Numbered from the stretch's first letter, positions 1 through 5,956 are shown. The stretch: DNA of 9,084 nucleotides from Thermoplasmata archaeon (GCA_030040755.1 JASHTC010000102.1:1-9084), one strand, 5' to 3'. The notes: generated by a model from the letters alone, not told the origin. Translations and numbers: made by a program.

Positions 1-449
1 CCCCGCTCCGCATCGGCTCGGTGCTCGGAGGCAGTCCCGCCGGCCGCCTGACCGACCTCGAGGCGTTTGGGACCGATATCGGGGTCGCCTTCCAGCTGCG
101 GGACGATGTGCTCGGCGCGGGGTTCGACGCCCAGGAGTCCGGGAAGAGCTCGAACGACCTGGTCGAGGGGAAGCGAACCCTCCTCGTGGTCTACGCCTGG
201 CAGCACGGCGAGACGACGGACCGGGCCCGGCTCCAGCAGGTCCTCGGGAACCCGAGCGCCACCCCGGAGGACGTGGAGCGCGCCCGGGAGGTCGTGCGCG
301 CGACCGGGAGCCTCGCGTACTCGGAGGCGCGCATCACGGCCCTGACGGACCGTGCCCTCCGACGGCTCGCGACCAGCCGGACCATCCCCTCGCGAGCGAA
401 GCCGCTCCTGCGCGAGGTGGCGGACCGGCTGGTCCACCGGCGCGCGTAA
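1..449 (+). CDS. Polyprenyl synthase (GGPP/FPP synthase family), C-terminal part
   Basis: This is the C-terminal part of a trans-isoprenyl diphosphate synthase, which joins IPP to an allylic diphosphate; in archaea this makes the C20/C25 precursors of membrane lipids. The frame is open from base 3 to the TAA at 447-449, so the 5' end, including the first aspartate-rich motif, lies outside the window. Visible is the second substrate-binding region: FQLRDDVLG (about 93-119), then GKSSNDLVEGKRTL, the usual GK...D..EGK.TL segment. The second motif reads DDVLG rather than DDxxD, a variant I recall from many actinobacterial-type synthases, so it need not mean loss of activity. An arginine-rich helical C-terminus follows. 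Chain length cannot be judged because the first motif is missing. The gene ends 8 bases from the oppositely oriented prefoldin gene. Confidence 0.88.
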   Translation, partial: PLRIGSVLGGSPAGRLTDLEAFGTDIGVAFQLRDDVLGAGFDAQESGKSSNDLVEGKRTLLVVYAWQHGETTDRARLQQVLGNPSATPEDVERAREVVRATGSLAYSEARITALTDRALRRLATSRTIPSRAKPLLREVADRLVHRRA

Positions 450-457
450 CCGCTCGC

Positions 458-835
458 CTACTCCGACGGGGCGTCGGCGGGCGCGGTGAGCCCCTGGGCT
501 TGCAGCGCCTGGGTCAGCTCCTGCTGCATCGTCGTGTACCGCTCCTTCAGGTGGTTCTCTTGCCGTTCGACCGCCTTCAGGCGCACCTCGAGGGTCTCCT
601 TCTCCTCGGTGAGCAGCTCCTCGACCTCCTTCTTGCCCTGGGCCTTGACGAGGAGACCGCCGACGGGCCGGTAGACCACCGACTCCTCCGGGATTCCCTT
701 GAGCTCCTCGAGGGTGTGCCCGATCTCGCGGACCTTCAGGTCGATCTGGAGCCGCTGCTGCTGAACCGCCCCGAGCTCCTGCTGCAGGCGCTGGAACTGC
801 TTGAGGTCGTTCTGGATCTTCGCCGGGATCGCCAC
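458..835 (-). CDS. pfdB: Prefoldin subunit beta
   Basis: This is a 125-residue beta subunit of archaeal prefoldin, the jellyfish-shaped alpha2-beta4 holdase that passes unfolded proteins to the thermosome. The layout is typical: an N-terminal coiled-coil helix (about residues 4-46, IQNDLKQFQRLQQELGAV), a central beta-hairpin segment (GIPEESVVYRPVGGLLVK, about 48-65) and a second, charged coiled-coil helix (about 66-115), ending in a short A/P-rich tail. The usual length is near 120. The start is GTG at 835: the conserved IPAKIQN begins immediately after it, and no ATG or GTG lies in frame in the gap back to pcc1. A TATA-like island on the minus strand lies about 26 bases upstream, so a separate leaderless transcript is possible besides read-through from purB-pcc1. 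The family call is firm; the start is fairly firm. Confidence 0.93.
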   Translation of the reverse strand: MAIPAKIQNDLKQFQRLQQELGAVQQQRLQIDLKVREIGHTLEELKGIPEESVVYRPVGGLLVKAQGKKEVEELLTEEKETLEVRLKAVERQENHLKERYTTMQQELTQALQAQGLTAPADAPSE

Positions 836-857
836 GAGCCCGCCGACCCCCGGCGGA

Positions 858-864
858 AGATAAC
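858..864 (-). promoter_or_regulatory. Possible TATA box for prefoldin beta
   Basis: The minus strand reads GTTATCT in a GC-rich 44-base gap between pcc1 and the prefoldin gene. Its centre lies about 26 bases ahead of the GTG at 835, the spacing expected for an archaeal TATA box feeding a leaderless mRNA. The match to consensus is weak; spacing is the main support. Confidence 0.35.
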
Positions 865-879
865 GGCTTCGCCGAGGGC

Positions 880-1152
880 CTAGGCCGGTCCCGCCCGCGC
901 ACGCGGCACGGTCGCCAGCGCCAGGTGGACCCAGCCGAGGTGGGTGTTCAGCGCGGCGCGCACGGACCCGGTATCGCGGGCGCGGATCGCGATCTCGACG
1001 CACGTCGGATCCCGCCGACGGACCTCGGCGCGGGCCCGGGGTGCCTCCCGGCCCACCTCCGGCCGCAGGGTGCGCTCGAGCCAGCCCGCGAGCTCCTCGC
1101 TCGCAGTGCGGACGGAGATCGTCACCGTCCACGCGGGTTCCGCTTCGCTCAT
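880..1152 (-). CDS. pcc1: KEOPS complex subunit Pcc1
   Basis: This 90-residue protein is the Pcc1 subunit of KEOPS, the complex that with Kae1 adds the threonylcarbamoyl group of t6A37 to ANN-decoding tRNAs. Pcc1 forms the dimer that bridges Kae1 units. The family pattern is present: an N-terminal strand (WTVTISVRTAS, about 8-18), an alpha segment (EELAGWLERTLRPEV, about 19-33), a strand pair holding CVEIAIRARD (about 51-60), and the C-terminal helix SVRAALNTHLGWVHLAL (about 63-79), which matches the family's lRaalNs.lr.l.la. The ATG at 1150-1152 overlaps the purB stop in an ATGA arrangement, so translational coupling is likely. In many euryarchaea pcc1 sits beside prefoldin beta, as here, which supports the call. 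Confidence 0.9.
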   Translation of the reverse strand: MSEAEPAWTVTISVRTASEELAGWLERTLRPEVGREAPRARAEVRRRDPTCVEIAIRARDTGSVRAALNTHLGWVHLALATVPRARAGPA

Positions 1153-2516
1153 CCGGCGAGCGCCCGGTCCAAACGGGCGATGACCCGGTCGGTCTTCTCG
1201 GTCGCCGCCCGTACGTAGCTGGCCGGGTCGGTGAGCCGGTCGATCTCAACCGGCTCGAGGTGCTTGCGGACCTCGGGGTCGGCCTTGGCGCGTTCGGCGA
1301 GCGCCGGCCCCTCGCCGGGGTGACGCGTCAGCCGCCGGAGGAGCTCGTGGGCCTCCGCCCGCGGGAGGCCCCGCGCCGTCAGCGCGAGCATCAGGCTCTC
1401 GGTCATGGACCCGCCGGCCGAGCGGGCGAGCTCCTCGGCCATGCGGTCCGAGTCCACCCGAAGGCCCGAGAACACCTCCGTGAGCTTCGTGAGGATGTCG
1501 TCGGTGAGGAGGATCGCGTGGGGCAGCACGACCCGCTCGTTCGCCGAGTTGGCGAGGTCCCGCTCGTGCCACTGGACCATGTTCTCGAGGGGGGGCAGCG
1601 CGAACGCTCGGACGAGCCGGGCGAGGCTCGTGACGTTCTCGGAGAGCCTCGGGTTCCGCTTCTGGGCCATCGTCGAGCTGCCGACCTGCCGCGCCTCGTC
1701 GAACGGTTCGGCCGCCTCCGCGATCTCCGTCCGCTGGAGGTTCCGGACCTCGGTGGCGAGCCGGTCGGCCGTCCCCGAGACCAGCGCGAGCCAGTTCGTG
1801 AACTCGGCGATCCGGTCCCGTCCGACGATCTGCGTCGGGGCCTCGTCGGCGGACAGCCCGAGTCGTCGCATGACCCCGGACTCCACCTCCACCGCCTGGG
1901 TTCCGAACCCGGCGCCCGTTCCGACCGCCCCGGCCATCTTTCCCACCGCCAGGCGCGGCAGGATCTGGTCCAGGCGGTCGCGGTGGCGTACGACCTCGGC
2001 GGCGGCGACGGCCATCTTGTATCCGAACGAGATCGGGACCCCGTGCTGGCCGTGGGTCCGGCCCACCTCGGGCGTGGCCCGGTGCGTTCGGGCAAGGGCG
2101 ACCAGGGCGCGGCCCAGTCCGGTGAGGTCCTCGCGTACCACCTCGGCGCTCTCCTTGAGTTCCAACGCCAGCGCCGTGTCGGTGATGTCCGCGCTGGTCG
2201 CCCCGTAGTGAACCCAGCGGCCCCCCTCTCCCGAGACTTCCGCGAGCGACCGCACGATGGCCATGACGTCGTGCTGGAGCTCCCGTTCGAGCTCGTCGAC
2301 CCGCTCCAGCCGGACCTTGCCCCCTTCGACAGCGGCGGCCACGTCTCGGGCGGCCGAGGCCGGGATCATCCCGAGCTCCGCCTCGGCCGCGGCCAGCGCC
2401 GCCTCGACCCGCAGGGCCCGGCTCAGCCGGGCATCCCGAGTGAATAGACTCCGAACCTTCGCCCGGCCGTACCGAAAGTCGAGCGGACAGACCAGCGAGC
2501 CTTCGTCGCCCGTCAC
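1149..2516 (-). CDS. purB: Adenylosuccinate lyase
   Basis: PurB cleaves fumarate from SAICAR and from adenylosuccinate, in purine synthesis and AMP formation. The 455 residues are a normal length for the family. Motifs in order: the N-terminal CPLDFRYG (about 10-17), HYGATSADITDT (103-114) with an active-site histidine, RTHGQHG (153-159) with the second histidine, the fumarate-lyase signature GSSTMAQKRNP (279-289) and ERDLANSANER (318-328). The signature has Ala-Gln where Pro-His is common (SSxMPHKxNP), but Ser, Met, Lys and Asn are kept, so it should be active. The GTG start at 2516 places the conserved N-terminus correctly and lies 25 bases from a good TATA box with no leader needed. The stop overlaps the pcc1 start by four bases. 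Lyase superfamily paralogues (argininosuccinate lyase, carboxymuconate cycloisomerase) fit the N-terminus less well. Confidence 0.95.
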   Translation of the reverse strand: MTGDEGSLVCPLDFRYGRAKVRSLFTRDARLSRALRVEAALAAAEAELGMIPASAARDVAAAVEGGKVRLERVDELERELQHDVMAIVRSLAEVSGEGGRWVHYGATSADITDTALALELKESAEVVREDLTGLGRALVALARTHRATPEVGRTHGQHGVPISFGYKMAVAAAEVVRHRDRLDQILPRLAVGKMAGAVGTGAGFGTQAVEVESGVMRRLGLSADEAPTQIVGRDRIAEFTNWLALVSGTADRLATEVRNLQRTEIAEAAEPFDEARQVGSSTMAQKRNPRLSENVTSLARLVRAFALPPLENMVQWHERDLANSANERVVLPHAILLTDDILTKLTEVFSGLRVDSDRMAEELARSAGGSMTESLMLALTARGLPRAEAHELLRRLTRHPGEGPALAERAKADPEVRKHLEPVEIDRLTDPASYVRAATEKTDRVIARLDRALAG

Positions 2517-2537
2517 AACCGGGGAGCCGAGGCCGCG

Positions 2538-2550
2538 AATATAGTCCTTT
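2538..2550 (-). promoter_or_regulatory. TATA box and BRE for purB (leaderless)
   Basis: On the minus strand this reads AAAGGACTATATT: a purine-rich BRE-like stretch followed by CTATATT, the best TATA match in the window. The TATA centre is about 25 bases upstream of the purB GTG, so transcription should begin at or within a base or two of the start codon. It probably drives purB-pcc1 and possibly the prefoldin gene. Confidence 0.7.
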
Positions 2551-2576
2551 GCCGCGCGGGAGCGGGCGGGCGGGGC

Positions 2577-3335
2577 TTATGGGTCGGCCCTGCCTCTCCG
2601 GAGCAACCGGTCGACCCCGCTGCCGAATTGGAGCGCTTTCTTCGGCCGCTGCGCGATCTCCTCCGGCAGGCCTCGGCGGGCCGCCCAGGCCCGGAACAGT
2701 GCCTTGGGCGGCTCGTTCCCGGACCGGTCGCCGACGGGGATCCGGCACGCCGCGCGGACGAACCCGGCATCCAGGTACGGGGCCCATACGGTCCGTCCGA
2801 GGCGCCGCCCGATCTCCCGCTCCCTAGGCCAGGCGACCGCTTCTGAATACGCCAGGTCGGCCTCCGCCCGTCGGGCCGCCTCCTCCGCACCCAGCCGGCG
2901 AAAGTGGGCGTAGCCGAAGAACAGCTCGTCCGCCCCTTGTCCGCAGACGAGCGTTCCCCGGGGGGCCCGCTCGACCGCCAGCGCGAACGCCGTCTCGATC
3001 GACCGCTCGGTCGGGGTAAGCGGCCCGACCCACCGGAGGAGGTCGCGGGCCCGGCGACGCACCTCCTCGGGCGACGCGGTCGAGGGCGACCAGGGAAGGT
3101 CGATCCGCTCGGCGGCCCGCCGGGCGGCCGACAGATCCGGGCTCCCCGGCAACCCAAAGGTCGCCAGCCTCGTCCCGACCCGGTTCCTCAGCTCCCAGGC
3201 GAGCAATCCCGAGTCGACGCCTCCGGAGAACAGTACCACCCACGGCGGCGGGCCGGGGGGCCGGGCCAGCGCCGCGTCCACGGCCCGGTCGAGGAGGCCG
3301 TACCAACGTTCCCACCCCATGCCCGGGAGGCTCAC
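2577..3335 (-). CDS. Stand-alone asparagine-synthetase-type ATP pyrophosphatase
   Basis: This is a PP-loop enzyme of the asparagine synthase C-terminal domain family, which adenylates a carboxylate and lets ammonia displace AMP. With the GTG at 3335 it has 252 residues: LFSGGVDSGLLAWEL (PP-loop, 34-48), GQGADELFFGY (132-142, the family's GxGADELF.GY), APYLD (185-189) and a C-terminal RPKKALQFGSGVD (230-242) typical of this family in archaea. There is no N-terminal glutaminase domain, so it would need free ammonia or a partner, and the acceptor is unknown; calling it AsnB would overreach. The start is uncertain. GTG at 3335 has GAGGG eight bases ahead; ATG at 3320 is also possible; a GTG at 3419 would overlap the divergent gene and is unlikely. 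purB follows on the same strand after 60 bases but has its own promoter. Confidence 0.85.
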   Translation of the reverse strand: MSLPGMGWERWYGLLDRAVDAALARPPGPPPWVVLFSGGVDSGLLAWELRNRVGTRLATFGLPGSPDLSAARRAAERIDLPWSPSTASPEEVRRRARDLLRWVGPLTPTERSIETAFALAVERAPRGTLVCGQGADELFFGYAHFRRLGAEEAARRAEADLAYSEAVAWPREREIGRRLGRTVWAPYLDAGFVRAACRIPVGDRSGNEPPKALFRAWAARRGLPEEIAQRPKKALQFGSGVDRLLRRGRADP

Positions 3336-3369
3336 GACGACGCCCTCGCCGGCGACGTCCCGATGTCCC

Positions 3370-3376
3370 CATAAGG
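3370..3376. promoter_or_regulatory. Possible TATA island between the divergent genes
   Basis: CATAAGG on the plus strand (CCTTATG on the minus) is the only AT-rich spot in the gap between the asparagine-synthetase-type gene and the HAD phosphatase gene. Its centre lies 25 bases ahead of the phosphatase ATG at 3398, suiting a leaderless mRNA, and about 38 bases from the minus-strand GTG at 3335, leaving a short leader that would hold GAGGG. It may serve one or both directions. Confidence 0.4.
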
Positions 3377-3397
3377 TGTCGCCGGCGTGCGGGACCG

Positions 3398-3979
3398 ATG
3401 GCGGGCGCCCCTCGCGCACCGGAGGACGGCACGGCCCGGGCGCTGTTCGTCGACCGGGACGGCACCCTGAACCCGGACCTCCACTACCTCCGCGAGGCCG
3501 ACCGGGTGGAGCTGTACCGCGGCGTGGGGGAGGCGCTCTCGCTCGCCCAGGAGCATGGGTACCGGATCATCTGTGTGACCAATCAATCGGGGATCGAGCG
3601 GGGGTTCTACACGGCCGCGGACGTCGACGCGATCCACGCGCGCCTGAATACGCGGCTGGCTCCGTTCCGCGCCCACATCGATGCATTCTACTATTGTCCC
3701 CACGCGCCCGAGACCCGGTGCGATTGCCGGAAACCCGGGACCCTCCTGTTCGAGCGCGCCGCCCGCGACCATCGCATCGAGTTCGCGACCAGCGCCATCG
3801 TGGGGGACCGCGGCCTCGACGTGCAGGCCGGAGACCGACTGGGCTTGCTCACGGCCCTGGTCGTTCCGCCGGGCCACGAGGAGTCGATGCGTGCGGAGGT
3901 AGCGCGGGAGGGAATCCGTCCGGCGATCGAAGCGAGCGGGTTTCGCCTCGCCGTCCTCCGGGTCCTCGCCCGGGGGTGA
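3398..3979 (+). CDS. GmhB-like HAD phosphatase (D,D-heptose 1,7-bisphosphate phosphatase family)
   Basis: This 193-residue HAD phosphatase belongs to the GmhB / histidinol-phosphate phosphatase group. All catalytic motifs are present: motif I FVDRDGTLN (17-25; nucleophile D19, acid D21), motif II VTNQSG (60-65), motif III lysine K112 in CRKP, and motif IV VGDRGLD (135-141). The loop CPHAPETRCDCRKP (100-113) supplies the C/H/C/C zinc site that marks GmhB-type enzymes. GmhB removes the 7-phosphate of heptose 1,7-bisphosphate on the way to nucleotide-activated heptose; in an archaeon this could feed surface glycans. No other heptose gene is visible here, so the substrate is inferred only from family. 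The ATG at 3398 sits 25 bases after an AT-rich island with no evident Shine-Dalgarno, consistent with a leaderless mRNA. The DUF92 gene follows after 63 bases. Confidence 0.88.
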   Translation: MAGAPRAPEDGTARALFVDRDGTLNPDLHYLREADRVELYRGVGEALSLAQEHGYRIICVTNQSGIERGFYTAADVDAIHARLNTRLAPFRAHIDAFYYCPHAPETRCDCRKPGTLLFERAARDHRIEFATSAIVGDRGLDVQAGDRLGLLTALVVPPGHEESMRAEVAREGIRPAIEASGFRLAVLRVLARG

Positions 3980-4005
3980 ACCCGCCCGGGGAGGTGGTCG
4001 GGAAG

Positions 4006-4013
4006 CGTTAAGC
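4006..4013 (+). promoter_or_regulatory. Possible TATA box for the DUF92 gene
   Basis: CGTTAAGC is the AT-rich spot in the 63-base gap between the phosphatase and DUF92 genes. Its centre is about 33 bases ahead of the GTG at 4043, so transcription would begin some 8 bases before the start codon. The consensus match is weak. Confidence 0.3.
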
Positions 4014-4042
4014 GCCGCATCCGCTCGGGCCCGCGGTCCGCC

Positions 4043-4798
4043 GTGGTGCTTTCGTTACTTCCGGCGTTCCTCGCCTCGATGGCCACCGTCGCCCTGGCGT
4101 TGGCGGCCATCTTCGTACGCGCCCTCACGCCCGTCGCGGGCGCGGTGGCGGCGGCGTTCGGCATCGTGATCGTCGTGACGGCGGGGTACCCGTTCCTCAT
4201 TCTGCTGATCCTCTTCGTCGTCGCGAGCGTGCTGGTCACCCGCTACCGGATCGACGACAAGCGGCGCAAGCACCTCCAGGAGGGAGCCGCCGGGGAGCGG
4301 GGAGTGTCGAACGTCCTCGCCCACATCCTCGTCCCGACGGGGCTCGCGGTGGCGATCTTCGCCTCCCCCTCGTTCTTCGGGGTCGGCGCGGTGCTCTACT
4401 CCAGCGCGCTGGCCTTCGGCGCGTCGGACACCTTCGCCAGCGAGCTCGGGGTCCTCGCGGGGAAGGCGCGGAGCATCCTGACCCTGCGACCGGTCGCGCC
4501 GGGGACGAACGGCGGCGTTTCTCTCGCCGGCCACGTCTGGGGATTCTTCGGCGCCCTGACCACCGGGGTCATCAGCGCCGCCCTGTTCTGGGCGTTCGGC
4601 ACGTCGACCGTCGCCCCGCTCGTGCTCGCCGGGGTCGCGACCACCGCCGGATTCCTCGCCTGCCAGGTCGACTCGGTCCTCGGGGAGACGCTCGAGAACC
4701 GGGGGTACCTCACCAAGGGAGCGACGAACCTGCTGGCGATGCTGGCCGCCGTCGCCCTCGCCTCGGGCCTGCTCGTGCTCGGCGGGTGGTTCCGGTGA
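4043..4798 (+). CDS. DUF92 (TIGR00297) integral membrane protein, possible polyprenyl-phosphate kinase
   Basis: This 251-residue, strongly hydrophobic protein has about six or seven predicted membrane segments. It carries the DUF92 signatures: GERGVSNVLAH (84-94), ASDTFASELG (127-136), GTNGGVSLAG (154-163) and DSVLGETLEN (210-219) followed by a conserved TNL (228-230). The plant member VTE6 is a phytyl-phosphate kinase, and the charged and polar motifs sit where a CTP- or lipid-phosphate-handling membrane enzyme would need them. In an archaeon a role in phosphorylating a prenyl or geranylgeranyl phosphate, perhaps in lipid salvage, is a reasonable inference but untested here. The start is one of two tandem GTG codons (4043 or 4046); an ATG at 4079 would remove part of the first helix. 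The stop overlaps the queC start as GTGA, so the two are probably translated together. Confidence 0.88.
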   Translation: MVLSLLPAFLASMATVALALAAIFVRALTPVAGAVAAAFGIVIVVTAGYPFLILLILFVVASVLVTRYRIDDKRRKHLQEGAAGERGVSNVLAHILVPTGLAVAIFASPSFFGVGAVLYSSALAFGASDTFASELGVLAGKARSILTLRPVAPGTNGGVSLAGHVWGFFGALTTGVISAALFWAFGTSTVAPLVLAGVATTAGFLACQVDSVLGETLENRGYLTKGATNLLAMLAAVALASGLLVLGGWFR

Positions 4799-5487
4799 GC
4801 CCGGTCCGCCCCCCGCGCGGTCGCCTGGTCCTCCTCTCCGGGGGAATGGACTCCGGGACGTGCCTGGCCTGGGCGTCGAGCCGGGACCGCCCGGTCCACG
4901 CGCTCACGGTCCTCTACGGCCAGCGCCACGCCCGGGAGGTCCGCTCGGCGCGCGCGCTGGCCCGACGGTACCGAGTCGTGCGGCACGTCGTCCTTCGCCT
5001 TCCGCTGGCCGGCCTGCTCCCCTCGTCGTTGACCGACCGGCGCCGCGCGCTTCCCTCCCGAGCGGCGGGGCGCGGCCGGATCCCGTCCACCTACGTCCCG
5101 GCGCGGAACACCATCCTGCTGTCGGTCGCGCTCGCCTACGCCGAGACCCATCGTCTGGACTCGGTCGTGATCGGGGCCAATGCGATCGACTACTCGGGAT
5201 ACCCGGACTGCCGGCCGGCGTTCCTCCGAGCGTTCGAGCGGCTCGCACGGGTCGCGACCAAGGCGGGCGTGGCGGGGAGGAGGCGCCTGCGCGTCGAGGC
5301 CCCCCTGCTGCATAAGTCGAAGGCCGACATCGTACGGTGGGGAGAACGGCTGGGGGTTCCCTGGCGCCTGACCTGGAGCTGCTATGCCGGGGGACGCATC
5401 CCCTGCGGACGCTGCGACTCCTGTCGACTCCGCGCCCGCGGGTTCCGCGAGGCGGGGGTCCGCGACCCCCTCGTCCCGACCCCTTAG
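4795..5487 (+). CDS. queC: 7-cyano-7-deazaguanine synthase (QueC)
   Basis: QueC uses ATP and ammonia to turn 7-carboxy-7-deazaguanine into preQ0, the base inserted at tRNA position 15 and then made into archaeosine in archaea. With the GTG at 4795 the protein has 230 residues, normal for the family. The PP-loop is LLSGGMDSGTCLAW (13-26), followed by VLYGQRHAREV (39-49), STYVPARNT (98-106), VIGANAIDYSGYPDCR (125-140) and the C-terminal zinc site with Cys196, Cys204, Cys207 and Cys210 (CYAGG...CGRCDSC). All key residues are present, so the enzyme should be active. The GTG at 4795 forms a GTGA overlap with the DUF92 stop; an in-frame GTG at 4786 is the alternative. No other preQ0 gene (queD, queE, TGT) is in the window. 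The TAG stop shares two bases with the mscL stop on the other strand. Confidence 0.95.
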   Translation: MSPVRPPRGRLVLLSGGMDSGTCLAWASSRDRPVHALTVLYGQRHAREVRSARALARRYRVVRHVVLRLPLAGLLPSSLTDRRRALPSRAAGRGRIPSTYVPARNTILLSVALAYAETHRLDSVVIGANAIDYSGYPDCRPAFLRAFERLARVATKAGVAGRRRLRVEAPLLHKSKADIVRWGERLGVPWRLTWSCYAGGRIPCGRCDSCRLRARGFREAGVRDPLVPTP

Positions 5488-5924
5488 GCCGCCGCCGACA
5501 CCGCCGGCGGCACGGGGGTGACCGGGGAGGTGCAGAACGAGCACCGGCGGGCGGCCAGCGGGATCTGCGAGAGGCACTCCGGGCACGCTCGGGTCGTGGG
5601 GGGCGCCGCCGCCTTCTTGGCGGCCTGCCGGTCCGACCACCGCTGGTAGGGCAGCGCGATCACGAAGAAGACGACCAGCGCGATCGTGAGGAACGAGATC
5701 AGGGAGTTCAGGAACGCCCCTTGCATGATGGTGCTCCCGTTGAAGGTGAACACCCACGTGGAGAAGTTGAACTTCCCGGCCATCCCGATCAGCGGCGTAA
5801 AGATGTCCGTGACCAGCGCGGTCACGACCGCCGAGAACGCAACGCCCATGACGAAGGCGACGGCCAGCTGGATGAGATTCCCCTTGCTGATGAACGTGAC
5901 AAAGTCGGCCCGGATGGATGCCAT
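5484..5924 (-). CDS. mscL: Large-conductance mechanosensitive channel MscL with C-terminal zinc ribbon
   Basis: MscL is the homopentameric channel that opens under membrane tension to release solutes on hypo-osmotic shock. The 146 residues begin with an amphipathic N-terminus (DFVTFISKGNLIQLAVAFVMG, starting near residue 7), then TM1 (about 17-45), a periplasm-type loop (about 46-68) and TM2 (about 70-93) ending in LPYQRW. Beyond the usual short cytoplasmic helix comes a zinc-ribbon-like tail with Cys114, Cys117, Cys128 and Cys131 (CPECLSQIPLAARRCSFC), then an A/P/V tail. Similar tails occur in MscL of several lineages, so this is a variant and not a fusion artefact. The ATG at 5924 is supported by GAGG six bases upstream. 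The 3' end overlaps the queC stop codon. mscL is mainly bacterial and patchy in archaea, so past transfer is plausible. Confidence 0.95.
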   Translation of the reverse strand: MASIRADFVTFISKGNLIQLAVAFVMGVAFSAVVTALVTDIFTPLIGMAGKFNFSTWVFTFNGSTIMQGAFLNSLISFLTIALVVFFVIALPYQRWSDRQAAKKAAAPPTTRACPECLSQIPLAARRCSFCTSPVTPVPPAVSAAA

Positions 5925-5930
5925 CTGTTA

Positions 5931-5934
5931 CCTC
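5931..5934 (-). promoter_or_regulatory. Shine-Dalgarno site of mscL
   Basis: The minus strand reads GAGG, then TAACAG, then the ATG at 5924: a spacing of six bases, which fixes this start. It is the clearest ribosome-binding site among the genes that have an intergenic leader here. Confidence 0.6.
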
Positions 5935-5956
5935 GGGCCGGCGGGAGGGACAGGGG

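Noticed and set aside
1041..2447. Long plus-strand open frame (468 codons) opposite purB
   Set aside because: Its composition is that of an antisense shadow, and purB on the other strand carries every lyase motif.
3966..3990. CCCGGG-rich inverted repeat around the end of the phosphatase gene as a terminator
   Set aside because: The stems are short, there is no T-rich tract, and such matches are expected by chance at this GC content.
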